Assembly (NCBI GenBank): GCA_036346405.1
Contig: CM070561.1
Coordinates: 28,986,215-29,050,214 of the forward strand
Origin: Phyllostachys edulis
Taxonomy: Eukaryota; Streptophyta; Magnoliopsida; Poales; Poaceae
Direction: 5' to 3'
Length of the DNA: 64,000 nucleotides
Of the stretch, positions 11,189 to 22,724 are shown piece after piece. How positions within the stretch are numbered: the stretch's first letter is position 1; each line of letters starts with the position of its first letter. The notes beneath the pieces were generated by a model. It searched no databases, was not told the origin of the DNA, and was given only the letters and a program-made list of their open reading frames with translations. A program made the translations under genes and the position numbers.

Positions 11189-11369
11189 AAATCCCTATAT
11201 CATAACACTTATCAAATCCTGAGGATTTATCTAAAATCTTGAAGATTGGATCGCGAAGATTAAAACATTGTACTCTTTTTCTTGGTGAGTTTTCCTGAAG
11301 TTTTCTCACATAAAGGTTTTTAGTGATGCAACAAGTGTAATGCAATTTATGAATATAATATACTCTTTT
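11189..11369 (+). repeat. Copia 3' LTR, left piece (split by element A)
   Basis: Follows the copia polypurine tract. It contains the blocks typical of grass copia LTRs (CTCTTTTTC...GGTGAGTTTT...AAGGTTTTTAGTGATGCAA). It breaks at 11369 and resumes at 27740 after the inserted element A; the joined text reads as one LTR. The exact LTR start is uncertain. Confidence 0.7.
11365..11369. other. Target-site duplication of element A, left copy (CTTTT)
   Basis: CTTTT stands directly before the LTR terminus TGTCGG at 11370. The identical CTTTT stands directly after the other LTR terminus at 27734 (27735-27739). A matching 5-bp duplication shows that 11370-27734 entered as one insertion. Confidence 0.88.
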
Positions 11370-14300
11370 TGTCGGACCTCCGGGCGTGGAATACCCAAAG
11401 AGCCTATGTGTGTACCGTACTAGTCCCATGATCAGTGGCTAGTACACATATTCACAACATTTGACATTCACATTCATACATTCACATACAAAAGTAAGCA
11501 AAAGGGTACTTAACTTAAGTGGTAAAGTTATTACATCAATGGTCGACCGACCAAATAAAAGTAGTCATCACCAGAGTAAAAGTAGCAGTGGAAGAAGTAA
11601 TAAAAGTAGCATAATTCCAGCGGCATGCCCATCCAATCCCTCAGGCAACCGACAAGAAATAAGGCCTAGATAGACCCATCACCGAACCCTCTAGTTCCGG
11701 GTGCGAAGAACGTATCGGCAGGCGTTGGCTCATCTACGAACTCTGAACAACAATATAAGCAAGATTGAGTACAATGCATACTCAGCAAGACTTGCATTGT
11801 ATCGCAAAATTTATATTAAATACAAGGCTATCAAAGGATGAGGCTCTACTTTACAAGTTATTTTGCTTAAAGTCATTTTTATTTGCAATATTCATAAGTA
11901 GTAATTTGCAACGGAATTTGAAAGAGCAATTAAATAGTAACATGACAGTAAGTAAAGAACTGAACGAATAATAACAACAACCCATAACCCTTCTCCGTTA
12001 CGAGCACAAAAGAAATAGATCAACAACTCGCAACCCATCTCGGTTATAAGCAAAAAAAGAATAAAGACAACAACTCGCAACCCTCCTCGGTTGCGAGCCA
12101 CATTTCATGTGCAACCATAACATGGTAGTTAACTCAAAAAAATCCACAAGTCATTACCCATGTTTTTCCAATAAAAAATGATTTTTTAAAAATCAGTGCT
12201 AAACACATACCGTCCGCACTAAACACACTCATGACCGCGAGCACGGCTATTTAAATAGATTTACACTCTGCAGAGATGTACAACTTTACCCATAGTACAT
12301 GAATTCTCTAGTTTATTCAGCATCCGTCGATGCCATCGCTCACTACCGTAGGTAAGCAGTCTAGAGCACACGCCGAAGCCTTTACATCATCTAGTCCTAA
12401 CCTTGCACTAGCCCAGTGAATGTTGTTCCTCACCTCACACGGGGAGACCACCGTCTCGGTGAGGCATCAGTAGTTGTGTCGTCAAGCTTTGTGCCCAACA
12501 CCTTGGTGAAGGGAGCCCCTTCGGACATGCCAGTATATTAGGCCCTGCCTGCACTCTACGGCCTACCTATGTGTAAGCCTTGTTTTCAAAAACTTAATTA
12601 GCTAAGGTCGTCCCATACCAGCACATACGGTTGTATGTTAGGTCTTAGATTGGAGTTACTAGCGTCCGGTCCTTAATTGTCCTCAGACGAGAATCTTCCC
12701 CTATCTACTAGAAGTGAGGTACACCCCCTCACTCTTCTCAAAATATAATATAACTCGCCCGCGTCCAAAACTAGGTTTTCCATTTTTTATTTGTATACAA
12801 AATAACAGAGGTATACCCCTCTGGACATTTTTCAAAATCTCTCAAATTCACAATTAACATATTGTCCTTTTATAAATTTTTCGAAAAATCTATCACTCTA
12901 GTAAGCAGTTGTGCGATAATCGCACTCAAAAACTCCTAAATAACATCATATATTGCCTAACCCATGAACTAATGGCTACAACAGTAAGGGATCAATATTC
13001 CAAGGAGATATATGCAGCAAATAGGATTTACAACTACCGACTTCCCAAATATAGCATTTTCACACAAAACATACACGCATGCATAATAGATTTCTCAAAA
13101 CAAAACACAACAAGTAAAATACTGGGATCAACATCATCAATGGAGGTGCTTTGCTTGCTCTTGCTTTTCTGAATACATGGATGGTTGGTCGTCGAAATAA
13201 TCACTCGAGCAATCAACGTATAATTCAAAAAGATCCGGAAATGAATTAAATAACACCAATAAATTCAACAGTGACAAATTTTGATTTTATATGAATTTAG
13301 AAACAAAAATCATTCAATTTGGAGTTTTTATGCAAAAGTTATTACCGTTTTACTTTGGTTCGATTTGAAAATTCCAGAGAAAAAGAGAAATACGCTTTCC
13401 AGCAGAGAAAGTGTATTCTCTCTCATGTTCTATTGAGGTTTACGCTTTTCCATAAGGAAGCGTATTTCCTCAAAACTAAAAGCGTACTTTTCATTTTCTT
13501 TTGATTTTTATTAACCTGACAAGTGGGGTCCACTTGTTAGGGACTCGGTCCACACAACAGTGTGTAGTCCTCAAGTCCACGAGCACAGCGCACGGGTTCA
13601 CCGAGGCGTTCACTGTGCACTTAAGTGGTGGGACCCGCGTGCCAGTGACTCATTTAGAAGAATGTTTTAAATTAGATTTTCTTTAATATTTTGGCTCGGT
13701 CCCACATGTCTGTCTAACAGAATGACAATTAAACTAGACTAATCATTGCTTTGTCCTAAATGACTGAGATTTCGTCTTAATGGTGCTACTACAGTGGTTG
13801 TCCTGTTCGGACAGCGTGGAGTAGTGCTCGGGCTCTCACGGCCATGCTCGTCACTAGCGCGGTGGCGCGCGGTAGTGCTAGGAAAAGCCCAAAATGGGTT
13901 CCCCGTGCTCTTGCGCACCTGATGGTGCCAGCGGTGAGGGCTAGGGTGCCCCGACGCGGCGGCGCGGTTGTAAGGAGCGGTAGAGGAGCTACGGCTACAT
14001 GCTAACGACAAAACCAGTGATGCTTCCAACTAACAAACGCGCGCATGAGCATCTACAAAGTACTAGCAGTATACCGGAGGTGAAGAGGGGCTCCAAGGAA
14101 GCTTGAAGAAGGTCGGTGACGTGAACCGAGGTGTCGGGGGTAGAGCTTCACATAGAGGAGGTGTTCGGGCAAATTGGGAAGCTCGGGGAGGCTTGAGGAA
14201 GCTTGAGGGTGTCCTTGCGATGTTCCTGGTGTATCCAATCAATGTGAGGTTCAGTGAGACTCTAGTGGTGACTGTGGCAGTGGAAATGACCAAAGATGGG

Positions 14301-14400
14301 GAAGAAGCAGGCTCGGGCGCGTTCCTGTGAATGAAACGTGAAATTGGATTAGGGGAAGGGATAAAGTTGCCCTAGAACACATGATGATGTAGATAGAGTG
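11370..14400 (-). repeat. Element A 3' LTR, main body (LTR-a)
   Basis: Starts with TGTCGGACCT on the plus strand (the LTR 3' end on the minus strand) and parallels 24568-26850 of the 5' LTR nearly throughout. It has about 300 bp (13320-13620) absent from the 5' LTR, and GC-rich U3 sequence at 13830-14395 that the 5' LTR also lacks. It ends at 14400, where a second LTR terminus starts. Short open frames within it are LTR sequence and not genes. Confidence 0.75.
11969..12101. repeat. 46-47 bp minisatellite, three copies, in LTR-a
   Basis: Three units of the form CAACAACTCGCAACCCTTCT + CGGTTATGAGCACAAAAGAA + ATAGAT. The same place in the 5' LTR (25157-25421) has six units. Confidence 0.85.
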
Positions 14401-15800
14401 TCGGACCCAAGGGCGTGGAATACCCGAAGACCCTATGTGTATACTATACTAGTCCCATGATCAGTGGCTAGTACACACATTCATAACATTTGGTATTTAC
14501 ATCCATCCGACGTTGAGCAGTGGCGTTGCTACAGCATCGAGTAAATGCTCGAATGAGCTATGCTCTCAACAAAAGAGTGTGCGCATGAGCATCTATGGAC
14601 TACCAGGGTTATACCAGAATGACGTGGAGGCTCGGAGATGGTTTGTTGACAGAGAGCCGAGGTGGCGAGGTGAGCTATATGTGGAGAAGAGGTTCTGGCG
14701 AAGATGATCGTCGTCCTGTGGTTGGGGAAGGATGAGGAGGTCTTGGCGATGCTCTCGGTGCAAGGAATTGGTCCGTGGTGCAGTAGAACTCCAGCAGCGA
14801 TTGCGGCGGTGGAAATGATCAGAGATGAGGAAGAAGCTCTGATTCCACGTCTCTTGTAGATTAAACGGGAAATCAAGTGAGGGGAAGGATTAGGGAGTCC
14901 TGGAACACGATATGACACAGATAACACGAAGTAGAACCCTTCAGATTGGCGTGAATGGTGGTGGCGGCGCACGGCCAAATGGAGCTCGTGCTCTCCGAGT
15001 GTTTGAGCTCAATTGAGGAGGAGAGAATAGGAGGGGAGGTGCGCACTGGTAAGGAAAAGGAATAATGAAGCTCAGGGCTGGCTTTTATAGATGGAGGGGT
15101 GGAGTAGATTGAGGGAGAAGCTCGGGCAACCATGGGCAAGCGACGGAGCTCCCGACGTCGTATAGGTAGGTATGGGCCGAGCTCGGGCAGGGATGGGCAC
15201 GGAGGCGACCGGTGATGCGACGGGGTCGGTTGGCCAATGGAAATCGGGGGCAAAACCGTGGGCGTGCAGTGAGCCCGAGCATGAGGTGGACGAAGATCCC
15301 TGCGCCTGGGGCCCACCTGCCAGCGAGAGGGAGAGGAGAGTTTAGGTTTAGGGATTTTTGGATTTTCAGTTGAATTATTTGCCGATTTGATTTACCAAGA
15401 AAATTACTTCTGAATTTTGTGGAAAACAATTTGGAGGCTTCTGACCTAATGTGTTTCCTTTGGTAAATTTTTTAGGAGCTTATCTCTTTTGTGAATTTCT
15501 CTAAAATTCATGCAAGTTTTTGTTCCTATGCTTTTGTATTTGTTTTTCTTAACAAGTTTTCATGTAAATACTTTGGTGAATTATTCTAGGGATATTATGC
15601 TTGAAATAACTCTCTCATTAAATATTTTTACTTTGTTTTGTCTAACTTCTTTTGAGTACAAGTTAGTTTGTATTTCACGTTTTCCTCTTAAATCAAAACT
15701 CAAATTCAAACATGGGTATAATTTCATATGCACATGATCAAAGTTTATCCTAATGCATTTATAATACATAATCCCATAATTCAGATTTTGGGCTGTTACG
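14401..15800 (-). repeat. Second, internally deleted LTR copy (LTR-b) of the element A family
   Basis: 14401-14512 repeats the LTR terminus (TGTCGGACCCAAGGGCGTGG and the following 90 bp). It then jumps to U3 sequence like 13990-14395, which continues to GGGCTGTTAC at 15800, where the U3 end TGTTACA would be (last base changed). About 2.6 kb of LTR middle is missing. A TATA-like TATAAAA (minus strand, near 15088-15094) is retained. Confidence 0.7.
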
Positions 15801-16128
15801 GACCTACCCTCCTTACAAAGAATCTCGTCCCCGAGATTCAGAGGACTCAGTAAAGAAGTTGGGGAATTTGGCTCTAAGGCGATCTCCTCGCTCCCACGTA
15901 GCTTCGACTTCAATGTGGTTGCTCCAATAGATTCTCAACATCTTGATGGCACGACTACGCATGTGTCTCATGGCTTTGTTTAGAATTTGGATCGGATGTT
16001 CCTGATAAGAAAGATTTGGTTGGAGATCAATGCTCTCCAACTAAGTTAGTTCGGTGGGAGTTCGGAGACACTTCTTGAGCTGTGATATGTGGAAGACGTC
16101 ATCCACATCCAAAAGTTGAGGCGGTAGC
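15801..16128 (-). pseudogene. Extra copy of the element A pol 3' end with chromodomain
   Basis: Parallels 16632-16960. On the minus strand it encodes a chromodomain-like tail: IQILNKAMRHMRSRAIKMLR, then IYWSNHIEVEATWERGDRL and FPNFF. A polypurine-like stretch precedes LTR-b. With the LTR fragment at 16130-16631 it shows that two element 3' ends are joined here in the same orientation. Confidence 0.75.
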
Positions 16129-16129
16129 T

Positions 16130-16631
16130 CCTAGGCTGTGGGACCCACTATCAGCGAGAGGGAGAGGAGGGATTAGGTTAGGGTTTTTTATTTAAAGCTG
16201 ATTTATTAGCCAAATTTTTATACTGACCAAATGAAGTAAAAATTTTATGAAAATTTTTGTGAAGACTCTTGACCTAATTTAGTTTCTCTGGTTAATTTCT
16301 CAAGAGTTTATCATTTTTGTGATTTTCTCGACAATTCATATAATTTTCTGTTCTTTTGCATTTGCATTTATTATTTTTAGCCAAGTCTCACATAAGTTGT
16401 TTAGTAAATTTTTCCTGGGAGATTATGCCCAGAATAATTCTCTCATCTAATATTTTTACTTTGCTTTATCTAGTTTCTTTTAAGTGCATGTTTGTTTGTA
16501 GTTCATGATTTGTTTTTAAACAAACATTCAAATTTCAAACATGGGTAGATTTTCATATGCAACATGATCAAAATATTTTCCCAATGCATTTATATTATGT
16601 ATTCCCAAATCATGGATTTTGGGATGTTACA
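16130..16631 (-). repeat. U3 start of the element A 3' LTR (about 500 bp)
   Basis: Matches 27238-27734, the U3 start of the 5' LTR, from GGGACCCACTATCAGCGAGA to GGATTTTGGGATGTTACA. The terminus at 16631 abuts the polypurine tract of element A (minus strand). It breaks at 16130 into the second pol tail. Confidence 0.8.
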
Positions 16632-18187
16632 GACCTACTCCTCTTACAAAGAATCTCATCCCCGAGATTCAGTGATCTCGGTAAAGAACTAGGGGAATTC
16701 AGCTCTAAGGCGGTCTTCTCATTCCCATGTAGCTTCATCTTCGGTGTGGTTGCTCCACTGAATTCTTAACATCTTGACGGCATGGTTATGAGTGTGTCAC
16801 GTGGCTTCATCTAGAATTCGAATTGGGTGTTCCCGATAAGAAAGATTCGGTTGGAGATCAATGCTCTCCAACTAAGTGAGTTCGGTGGGAGTTCGGAGAC
16901 ACTTCTTGAGCTACAATATGTGGAAGATATCATGCACATCCGAAAGTTGAGGTGGCAGCTCTAACTAGTATGCTACCTCACCTTTCCTTGCGAGAATTTG
17001 GTATGGACCGATATATCGAGGTGCCAGTTTTCCATGGACTTGGAAACGGCAGATACCTCGTAGTGGCAAGACCTTGAGATAAATAAAATCATTTACTCCA
17101 AAGCACAGTTCGCCGTGATGGCAGTCGGCATAACTCTTCTGGCGTGACTGCGCTTCCTTCAGGCGTCTTTTTATCACATCAACTTGCTCTTGTGCTTCTT
17201 GAATAATGGTTGGTCCAAAGATTTGTCGTTCATTGACTTCGGACCAGAACAAGGGTGTCCTGCACTTTCTTCCATAAAGTGCTTCGAACGGAGACATTTG
17301 AAGACTAGACTGGAAGCTGTTGTTATAGGAAAACTCGTTAAATGCCAAGCATTTCTCCCAATTCATACTATAGGATAGCATGCATGCTCGCAACATATCT
17401 TCCAGAATTTGATTGGTCCTCTCTGCTTGGCCTCCTGTTTGTGGGTGAAATGCCATGCTAAAGAATAGCTCGGTTCCCAACAATTCATGTACATTATCCT
17501 AGAATCGGGAGGTGAACTGAGGTCCTCGATCAGAGGTTTTGATCCTTGGCACACTATGCAGACAGATGATGTTATCCAAGTAAAGCTCTACAAGTTTGAC
17601 TCCATTGTAGGTGGTGCTAACCGGATTAAAATATGACACCTTGGTTTGGCGATCCACGATAACCTATATGGAGTTGTGCCTATTTCGGGTTTTTGGTAAC
17701 CCTGTTATGAAATCCATGCCGATTTCATCCCATTTCCACTCAGGAATATTCAGGGGTCAAAGTAACCCTGCGGGTCACTGGTGTTCCGCTTTAACACACT
17801 GGCACACGTCGCACATGGCAACATGCGCGACGACATCTCGCTTCATACCGGGCCACCAGAACTGTTTTCGGAGATCTTGGTACATCTTGGTGCTTCCTGG
17901 ATGAATGGAGATGGGAGAATCATGAGCTTCTCTAAGGATTAGCTCATTGATATTGCGATCATTTGGAACACAGAGCTGCTGTCCGCGTATAACTAATCCA
18001 CTCACATTCTCGAAAAATTCTAATTTTCCATCTTCTTGTTGGTTGAGCTTGATCTCGGCGATTGCCAGATCCTTGAGCTGGGCGGCCTGGATCCGTGATT
18101 CATGGGTAGGTTGTAGTACTAAAGCAACAACATAACCTTCCTCAACCACTTCTAAGTTGAGTCTTCGAAACTCTTCATGCAGCATCG
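16632..18187 (-). pseudogene. Integrase and chromodomain of element A, disrupted
   Basis: On the minus strand, 18185-17775 carries the HHCC zinc finger (LREAHDSPISIHPGSTKMYQ, WWPGMKRDVVAHV, CDVCQCVKAEHQ). The DDE core follows in broken frames. 17483-16965 holds AFHPQTGGQAERTNQILED, SPFEALYGRKCRTP and LAPRYIGPYQILARKGEVAY. 16960-16660 encodes a chromodomain (RIQWSNHTEDEATWE). Several stops and shifts. The chromodomain would tether integration to marked histone H3, as known for chromoviruses. Confidence 0.85.
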
Positions 18188-18737
18188 GTTGATTTCCTTC
18201 GATCGATGTGCTTATGTAGTGAAGTTTCCGGCTGAGGGCATCAATTACAACATTGGCTTTACCAGGGTGGTAATGAATGCCTAAGTCATTGTCTTTGATT
18301 AATTCAAGCCATCTTCACTACTTTAGGTTCAAATCTGGTTGAGTGAAGAAGTACTTCAGGCTTTTATGATCTGAGTAGATCTCACACCGATTGCCGATGA
18401 GGTAATGCCTTCAGATCTTAAGATCATGAACCACAGCTGCTAACTCCAAGTCATGGGTCAAATAATTAGCTTCATGTGACCGTAATTGATGTGAGGCGTA
18501 GGCCACCACTTTGCTTTCCTGCATCAGCGCACAACCGAGACCATGGCGGGACGCATCACAATACACAGTAAAATCCTTGTGTATGTCGGGCAGAGTAAGC
18601 ACTAGGGCTGTTGTGAGCCTTTTCCTTAACACGTGAAAGTTCTCGTCACACGATGCTGACCATTCAAACGTCTTCTCCTTCTTTAGAAGTTGTGTCATTG
18701 GTCTTGTAATGTTAGAGAAGTTACATGAACCATTCAT
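18188..18737 (-). pseudogene. RNase H region of element A fused to the reverse transcriptase deletion
   Basis: Encodes GSCNFSNITRPMTQLLKKEK, FTVYCDASRHGLGCALMQES, VAYASHQLRSHEANY and DLELAAVVH: the end of the reverse transcriptase connection and the RNase H start. Immediately before it the frame ends at RIDDLFD. In element C about 190 residues lie between these two points, including the FIDD catalytic box, so element A lacks the polymerase active site. Confidence 0.85.
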
Positions 18738-19574
18738 CTAATCGAACAAGTCATCAATCCTTGGGAGAGGATATTTGTTTTTGATGGTGACTTCATTTAA
18801 AGAATGATAGTCGACGCATATCCGCAGACTGTCATCCTTCTTCCTTACAAACAGCACGAGGCTTCCCCATGGAGATGAGCTAGGACGAATGGATCCCTTG
18901 TCCAACTGCTCTTTGAGTTGTTGCTTCAATTCGGCCAACTCGTCAGATGCCATTCAATAAGGTTGCTTGGACACAGGTGCTATCCCGGGTATTAAGTCAA
19001 TGACAAATTCTATGTCCCAATCCGACAGCATTCCCAGCAACTCGTCAAGAAACACGTCGGGATACTCACATACCACGGGCACTTGACTAAGCTCTAGGTT
19101 TGAGATAGAATTGAGCTTGAGCTGCTGCGATGAAGCAGCATATGTGGAAGTAAAGAGAATGTGATCGCCATCAGAGTTGACAAAAGAGACTACTCATTTT
19201 GTGCAATTGATTACTCCTTGGTATTTGGCTAGCCAGTCCATCCCCAGAATTACATCTAACCCAGGTGTATCTATCATGATGAGATTAGCTTTGAACCCTA
19301 CCCCATTGATTTCAATTGGGACATCAAAACATCCGAGTTTTGCCTTCAGGACAGACCCGAGGGAGTGAATTAGCATAATGCTTTCCAGTGATGTGTTTTC
19401 TAGTTTTCGTTGCATGGAAAACCTCTTAGAAACAAAGGAATGGGTTTCTCCATAATCAAATAATGCCAATGTAGGTACGGAGTGAACAAGAATAGTAATT
19501 GTCACCACATCTAGCGATGCTTCAGCCTCCTCAGCGATCGTATGGTTCAGACGACTGTGTCCAAAGTCTTGCAC
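18738..19574 (-). pseudogene. Protease and N-terminal reverse transcriptase of element A
   Basis: 19574-19194 is the retropepsin: ALFDYGETHSFVSKRF (D kept, but DYGE where element C has DSGA), and DVILGMDWLAKYQGVINC. 19193-18954 encodes the linker (YPDVFLDELLGM, DIEFVIDLIPG). 18953-18738 is the reverse transcriptase start: GSIRPSSSPWGS, FVRKKDDSLRICVDYHSLNE and NKYPLPRIDDLFD, then a stop. Confidence 0.85.
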
Positions 19575-20579
19575 CGGCTTGGGAGCTTGTGGCCCTCCTT
19601 GACCTCATGCGAGGGTCTAGGATCATTGCTGGACTCCAAGAGGTTGAGGTTGAGGCGCTGGAAACTTCCTCTTCAGACACACATTCGCGAAGTGCCCGCA
19701 TTCGCCGTAGCCGTAGTAGGTGACGTCTGCTGCCCAATTTTGAGTACCAGACGGCTGTCCTCTGCGGTTATACTGCTGAACCGTGGCTTGCTGAGGATGA
19801 GAAACTGGTATTTGGAACCTCAGAGGTGGTGGTGTTGAAGGACGAGCGTTTGATGGTTACCAAACGCGCGGTCTTGGTGGAACGCTGCTTGTTGATTTCT
19901 GCGCAAGTCACTTGCGTTTGTGGCTCTCCACGACCGTTCAGGTGCTATCCTCAACCCAGATTACCTTGCTGATCAAGGTCTAGATGTTGGAGGTGTTGTG
20001 GGCAGCGAGTGACCACTTCATCTCATCATTGAGGCACTCCCTAAATAGGGCGACCATTCTTCCTTCGTTCGATATTTTGGACGCAACATAGCAAGCGAGA
20101 TAGTTGAAGCGATGGAGGAACTCCATCACCATCATGGTCCCTTGCTAGAGTTTGTAGAACTCCCGCTTCTTAATGTTCATAAGACCCGAGGGAATATGGG
20201 CATTGCGGAACGCTTCCTTGAAGGTGGCCCATGAGATGGTCTGGCCTTCAGATAGAATGGCTTGATGGTTCTCCTACCAAGCGGCTGCTGCACCTTGCAA
20301 CTGATAAGATACGTACAACACCTTCTCTTCATCATTGCACTGGGCAATGACCAGCTTGCTCTCGACAGTGCGGAGCCAATCATCGACGTCGAGAGGGTCG
20401 ACTGCTGATGCAAAGGTCAGAGGCTGAGTTCGCATGAACTCGCCCATCCTGGACGATGACTGGTTGGTGGCAGCTCTATTTCCTCTAGCGGCAGTGCTTA
20501 GTGCTGAGGGCAGCGGTATTCTGTACCAATTGTTGAAGTAGGAGAGTGTTGGTTTGTCGTCCTTGCTCGATCATGGCGA
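19575..20579 (-). pseudogene. gag of element A, 3' part
   Basis: On the minus strand after the solo LTR: the matrix-like helix (AMIEQGRQTNTLLLQQLVQN), the gag core (VDDWLRTVESKLVIAQCNDE, EKVLYVSYQLQGAAAAW, FKEAFRNAHIPSGLMNIKKR, MVMEFLHRFNYLACYV) and a decayed CCHC knuckle ending GECGHFANVC. Several TAG and TGA stops interrupt it. It continues 22724-22558, on the other side of the solo LTR. Confidence 0.82.
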
Positions 20580-22557
20580 GCACTTGTAATACCCCAAAAT
20601 TATTTAAATGAGAAGAAAGAATTCAAGGAGGAGAACCAATTAGAAAATAGAATTAACAGAAGTTTAGAGGGGGTTTTTTGCAAAGATTAGACAACCTGGG
20701 CTGTGGGCTTCTGGCCCACAGCATTTTGGCGGCCAAGTGCTTCTCTCCCGCTACCAGCCAAGTAGGAGAAGAAGAAGGTTCTCCATTGTGGTGGTTGGCC
20801 AAGAAGAAGGAAGGGGGGAAGGGGGAAGGGAAGGGAGATGGATCACGAGGTGGTTCCTGCGTTCTTCAGTGGATTCTCCAAGGGTAACCCTCAGTCCCAT
20901 TTCATTACTCGTGTAATCTTGCGTTTTGGCAATGTCGGTATTAGATCGATTTCTAGCAGTCTGTAGTGGCCGGCTGATTTAGGGTTGTTAACTACGAATT
21001 ATGGTCTGGCCATCTCCTAGAAGAATTATGGGTAGCATCATTAGCTTTCCGTAGGATCTTGGATCAGGTCATCTGGATGAGCGGATCATAAGTTATGATT
21101 TTTGCAATGTCGCTGTTCAGAGGCTCTGTCAGAATTCTGGTAGCTAGTATTAACTGGTTATTCAAAATTAGCTAACGAATTATTTAGAGGATCTCACCAA
21201 CATAAAAGTTGTAGGTCACTTAATAAGGTTTCCATAAAGCTAGAGAACGTAATTTTTGTATGTTTGTACTGAAAGTTACGTAAGTTTTAGTCTCACTGTC
21301 TAGAACCTCTGACGAGATTTAGTAGTTTGAGTAATCTATTTGGTAGGGATAGAGGATGATAGAATCTGGGAATTTCACCTACTAATTTTATGTGGGTAAT
21401 TTAATAATATTTCCAGAGAATCAAAGAACACCATTTTTGGGTAAATAGACGAGAAGTTATGAATTTTAGAAGAAGACTATTCTATTTTGGGGTAGATCGA
21501 TGTTTATGGGAGTTGGTGTTTTGGGTTGCGCTAGGGAGCGTAGTTAGTCGTATATTTGTTTCTAGCAATGTCTTGTCTAGAAATGTTCTCTTAGTGTGGT
21601 TGTTAAAAATATTCAGGTGGTGGTTTGATTCCGGAGACAGCGCCCTCTTCGCGTCATCAAGCTTCACATGGTTGAGGCAAGTACAATTAATGGTAGAACA
21701 ATTAAAGTGATTGTTCATGAATGCTTGTTTTATGATTATGTTCTTTACTCATGAATGTCACTGTTGGTCATTACATGCTTATGTTGGATAAATGAATGGA
21801 CTCATATGCATCATGTCATTATCCTTGAGACTTGGCCACGTGGTGGCCAAGTATTGATTTTGAGGTCCCCGCCATATATAGATGGGCTTGAGGTCCCCAC
21901 ACTTGTGGAGTATGGGCTTATGGTCCCTATGCTAGAAGGCACAGGCATGGGTATATATGCATCGACGGATGTATACTCCGTATTACCGGTAAATACAAAG
22001 AGAAAAGAAAAAGTGCATCTGTGGCATTTGCATTGCATGAGCATATGAGCTGATTTGATATGAATAAGTGTGATGGAATGATTGTGATGAAGTTGTATAT
22101 CGAATTACTGTATTAATTGTACTTTGTTGAGTCATGGACTCACACTTTCTATTTGTTTATATTTTAGGTACCCCTTACGCGGATGTCATGCATGGGAAGG
22201 GCGAGTAATAAGATCTGTTGCACACCAACACGAACCACTCATGAATGATTAATTTTGGACTATGAATTAATAATTGAGCAAACTACCAAGATGATTTTTT
22301 TTATTGGTTATGTCTTTATGCATCTGTTGCTTTATAATAGAGTTGATTAGCGTATCATGGAAGTTTTTATGATTATGAATTAAGGTGGATGTTTGAAATA
22401 TTTGAATATGTTATTGAATTTTGTTAGAACCTCTTGTATGCTTAACTGTACAAAGGAGGTTCTGCCGAAATTTAGTGTAATATCTTAGATTTTAAATTGT
22501 TACCTTCTTATTTTAATAGCATTCCAGGCTCATGTTGGGCTGGGGTGTTACAGCACT
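20580..22557. mobile_element. Solo LTR with TSD GCACT, inserted in element A gag
   Basis: LTR 20585-22552 (1,968 bp) begins TGTAATACCC and ends GGTGTTACA. GCACT is present immediately before (20580-20584) and after (22553-22557). Removing the LTR and one GCACT restores gag continuity. The orientation by its termini is plus, opposite to element A. No internal coding region remains, so it arose by LTR-LTR recombination after the insertion. Its end matches the LTR ending at 2839. Confidence 0.92.
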
Positions 22558-22724
22558 TGTGCCATGGTGGGCGGTGGTGGCAGAACTTTAGATTCATTAG
22601 TGGCGGTAAGCTAAGATTGCTCACCTTGCGCAGCTGATGTGGAGGGGTGCTACGGGTTAGGTTGCGAAGGCGTAGGAACCTCGTTCCTGGGTTGTTGTGA
22701 TCCGGAGGCGGCTCCCGTTGCCAT
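22558..22724 (-). pseudogene. gag start of element A
   Basis: An ATG at 22724 (minus strand) opens MATGAASGSQQPRNEVPTPS, followed by stops and the proline-rich stretch KVLPPPPTMAQVL that runs into the solo LTR at 22557. The reading continues at 20579 after the LTR. Confidence 0.75.

Noticed and set aside
13739..15429. Several 60-150 codon frames on the minus strand
   Set aside because: All lie within LTR-a and LTR-b of element A and disagree between the two copies.
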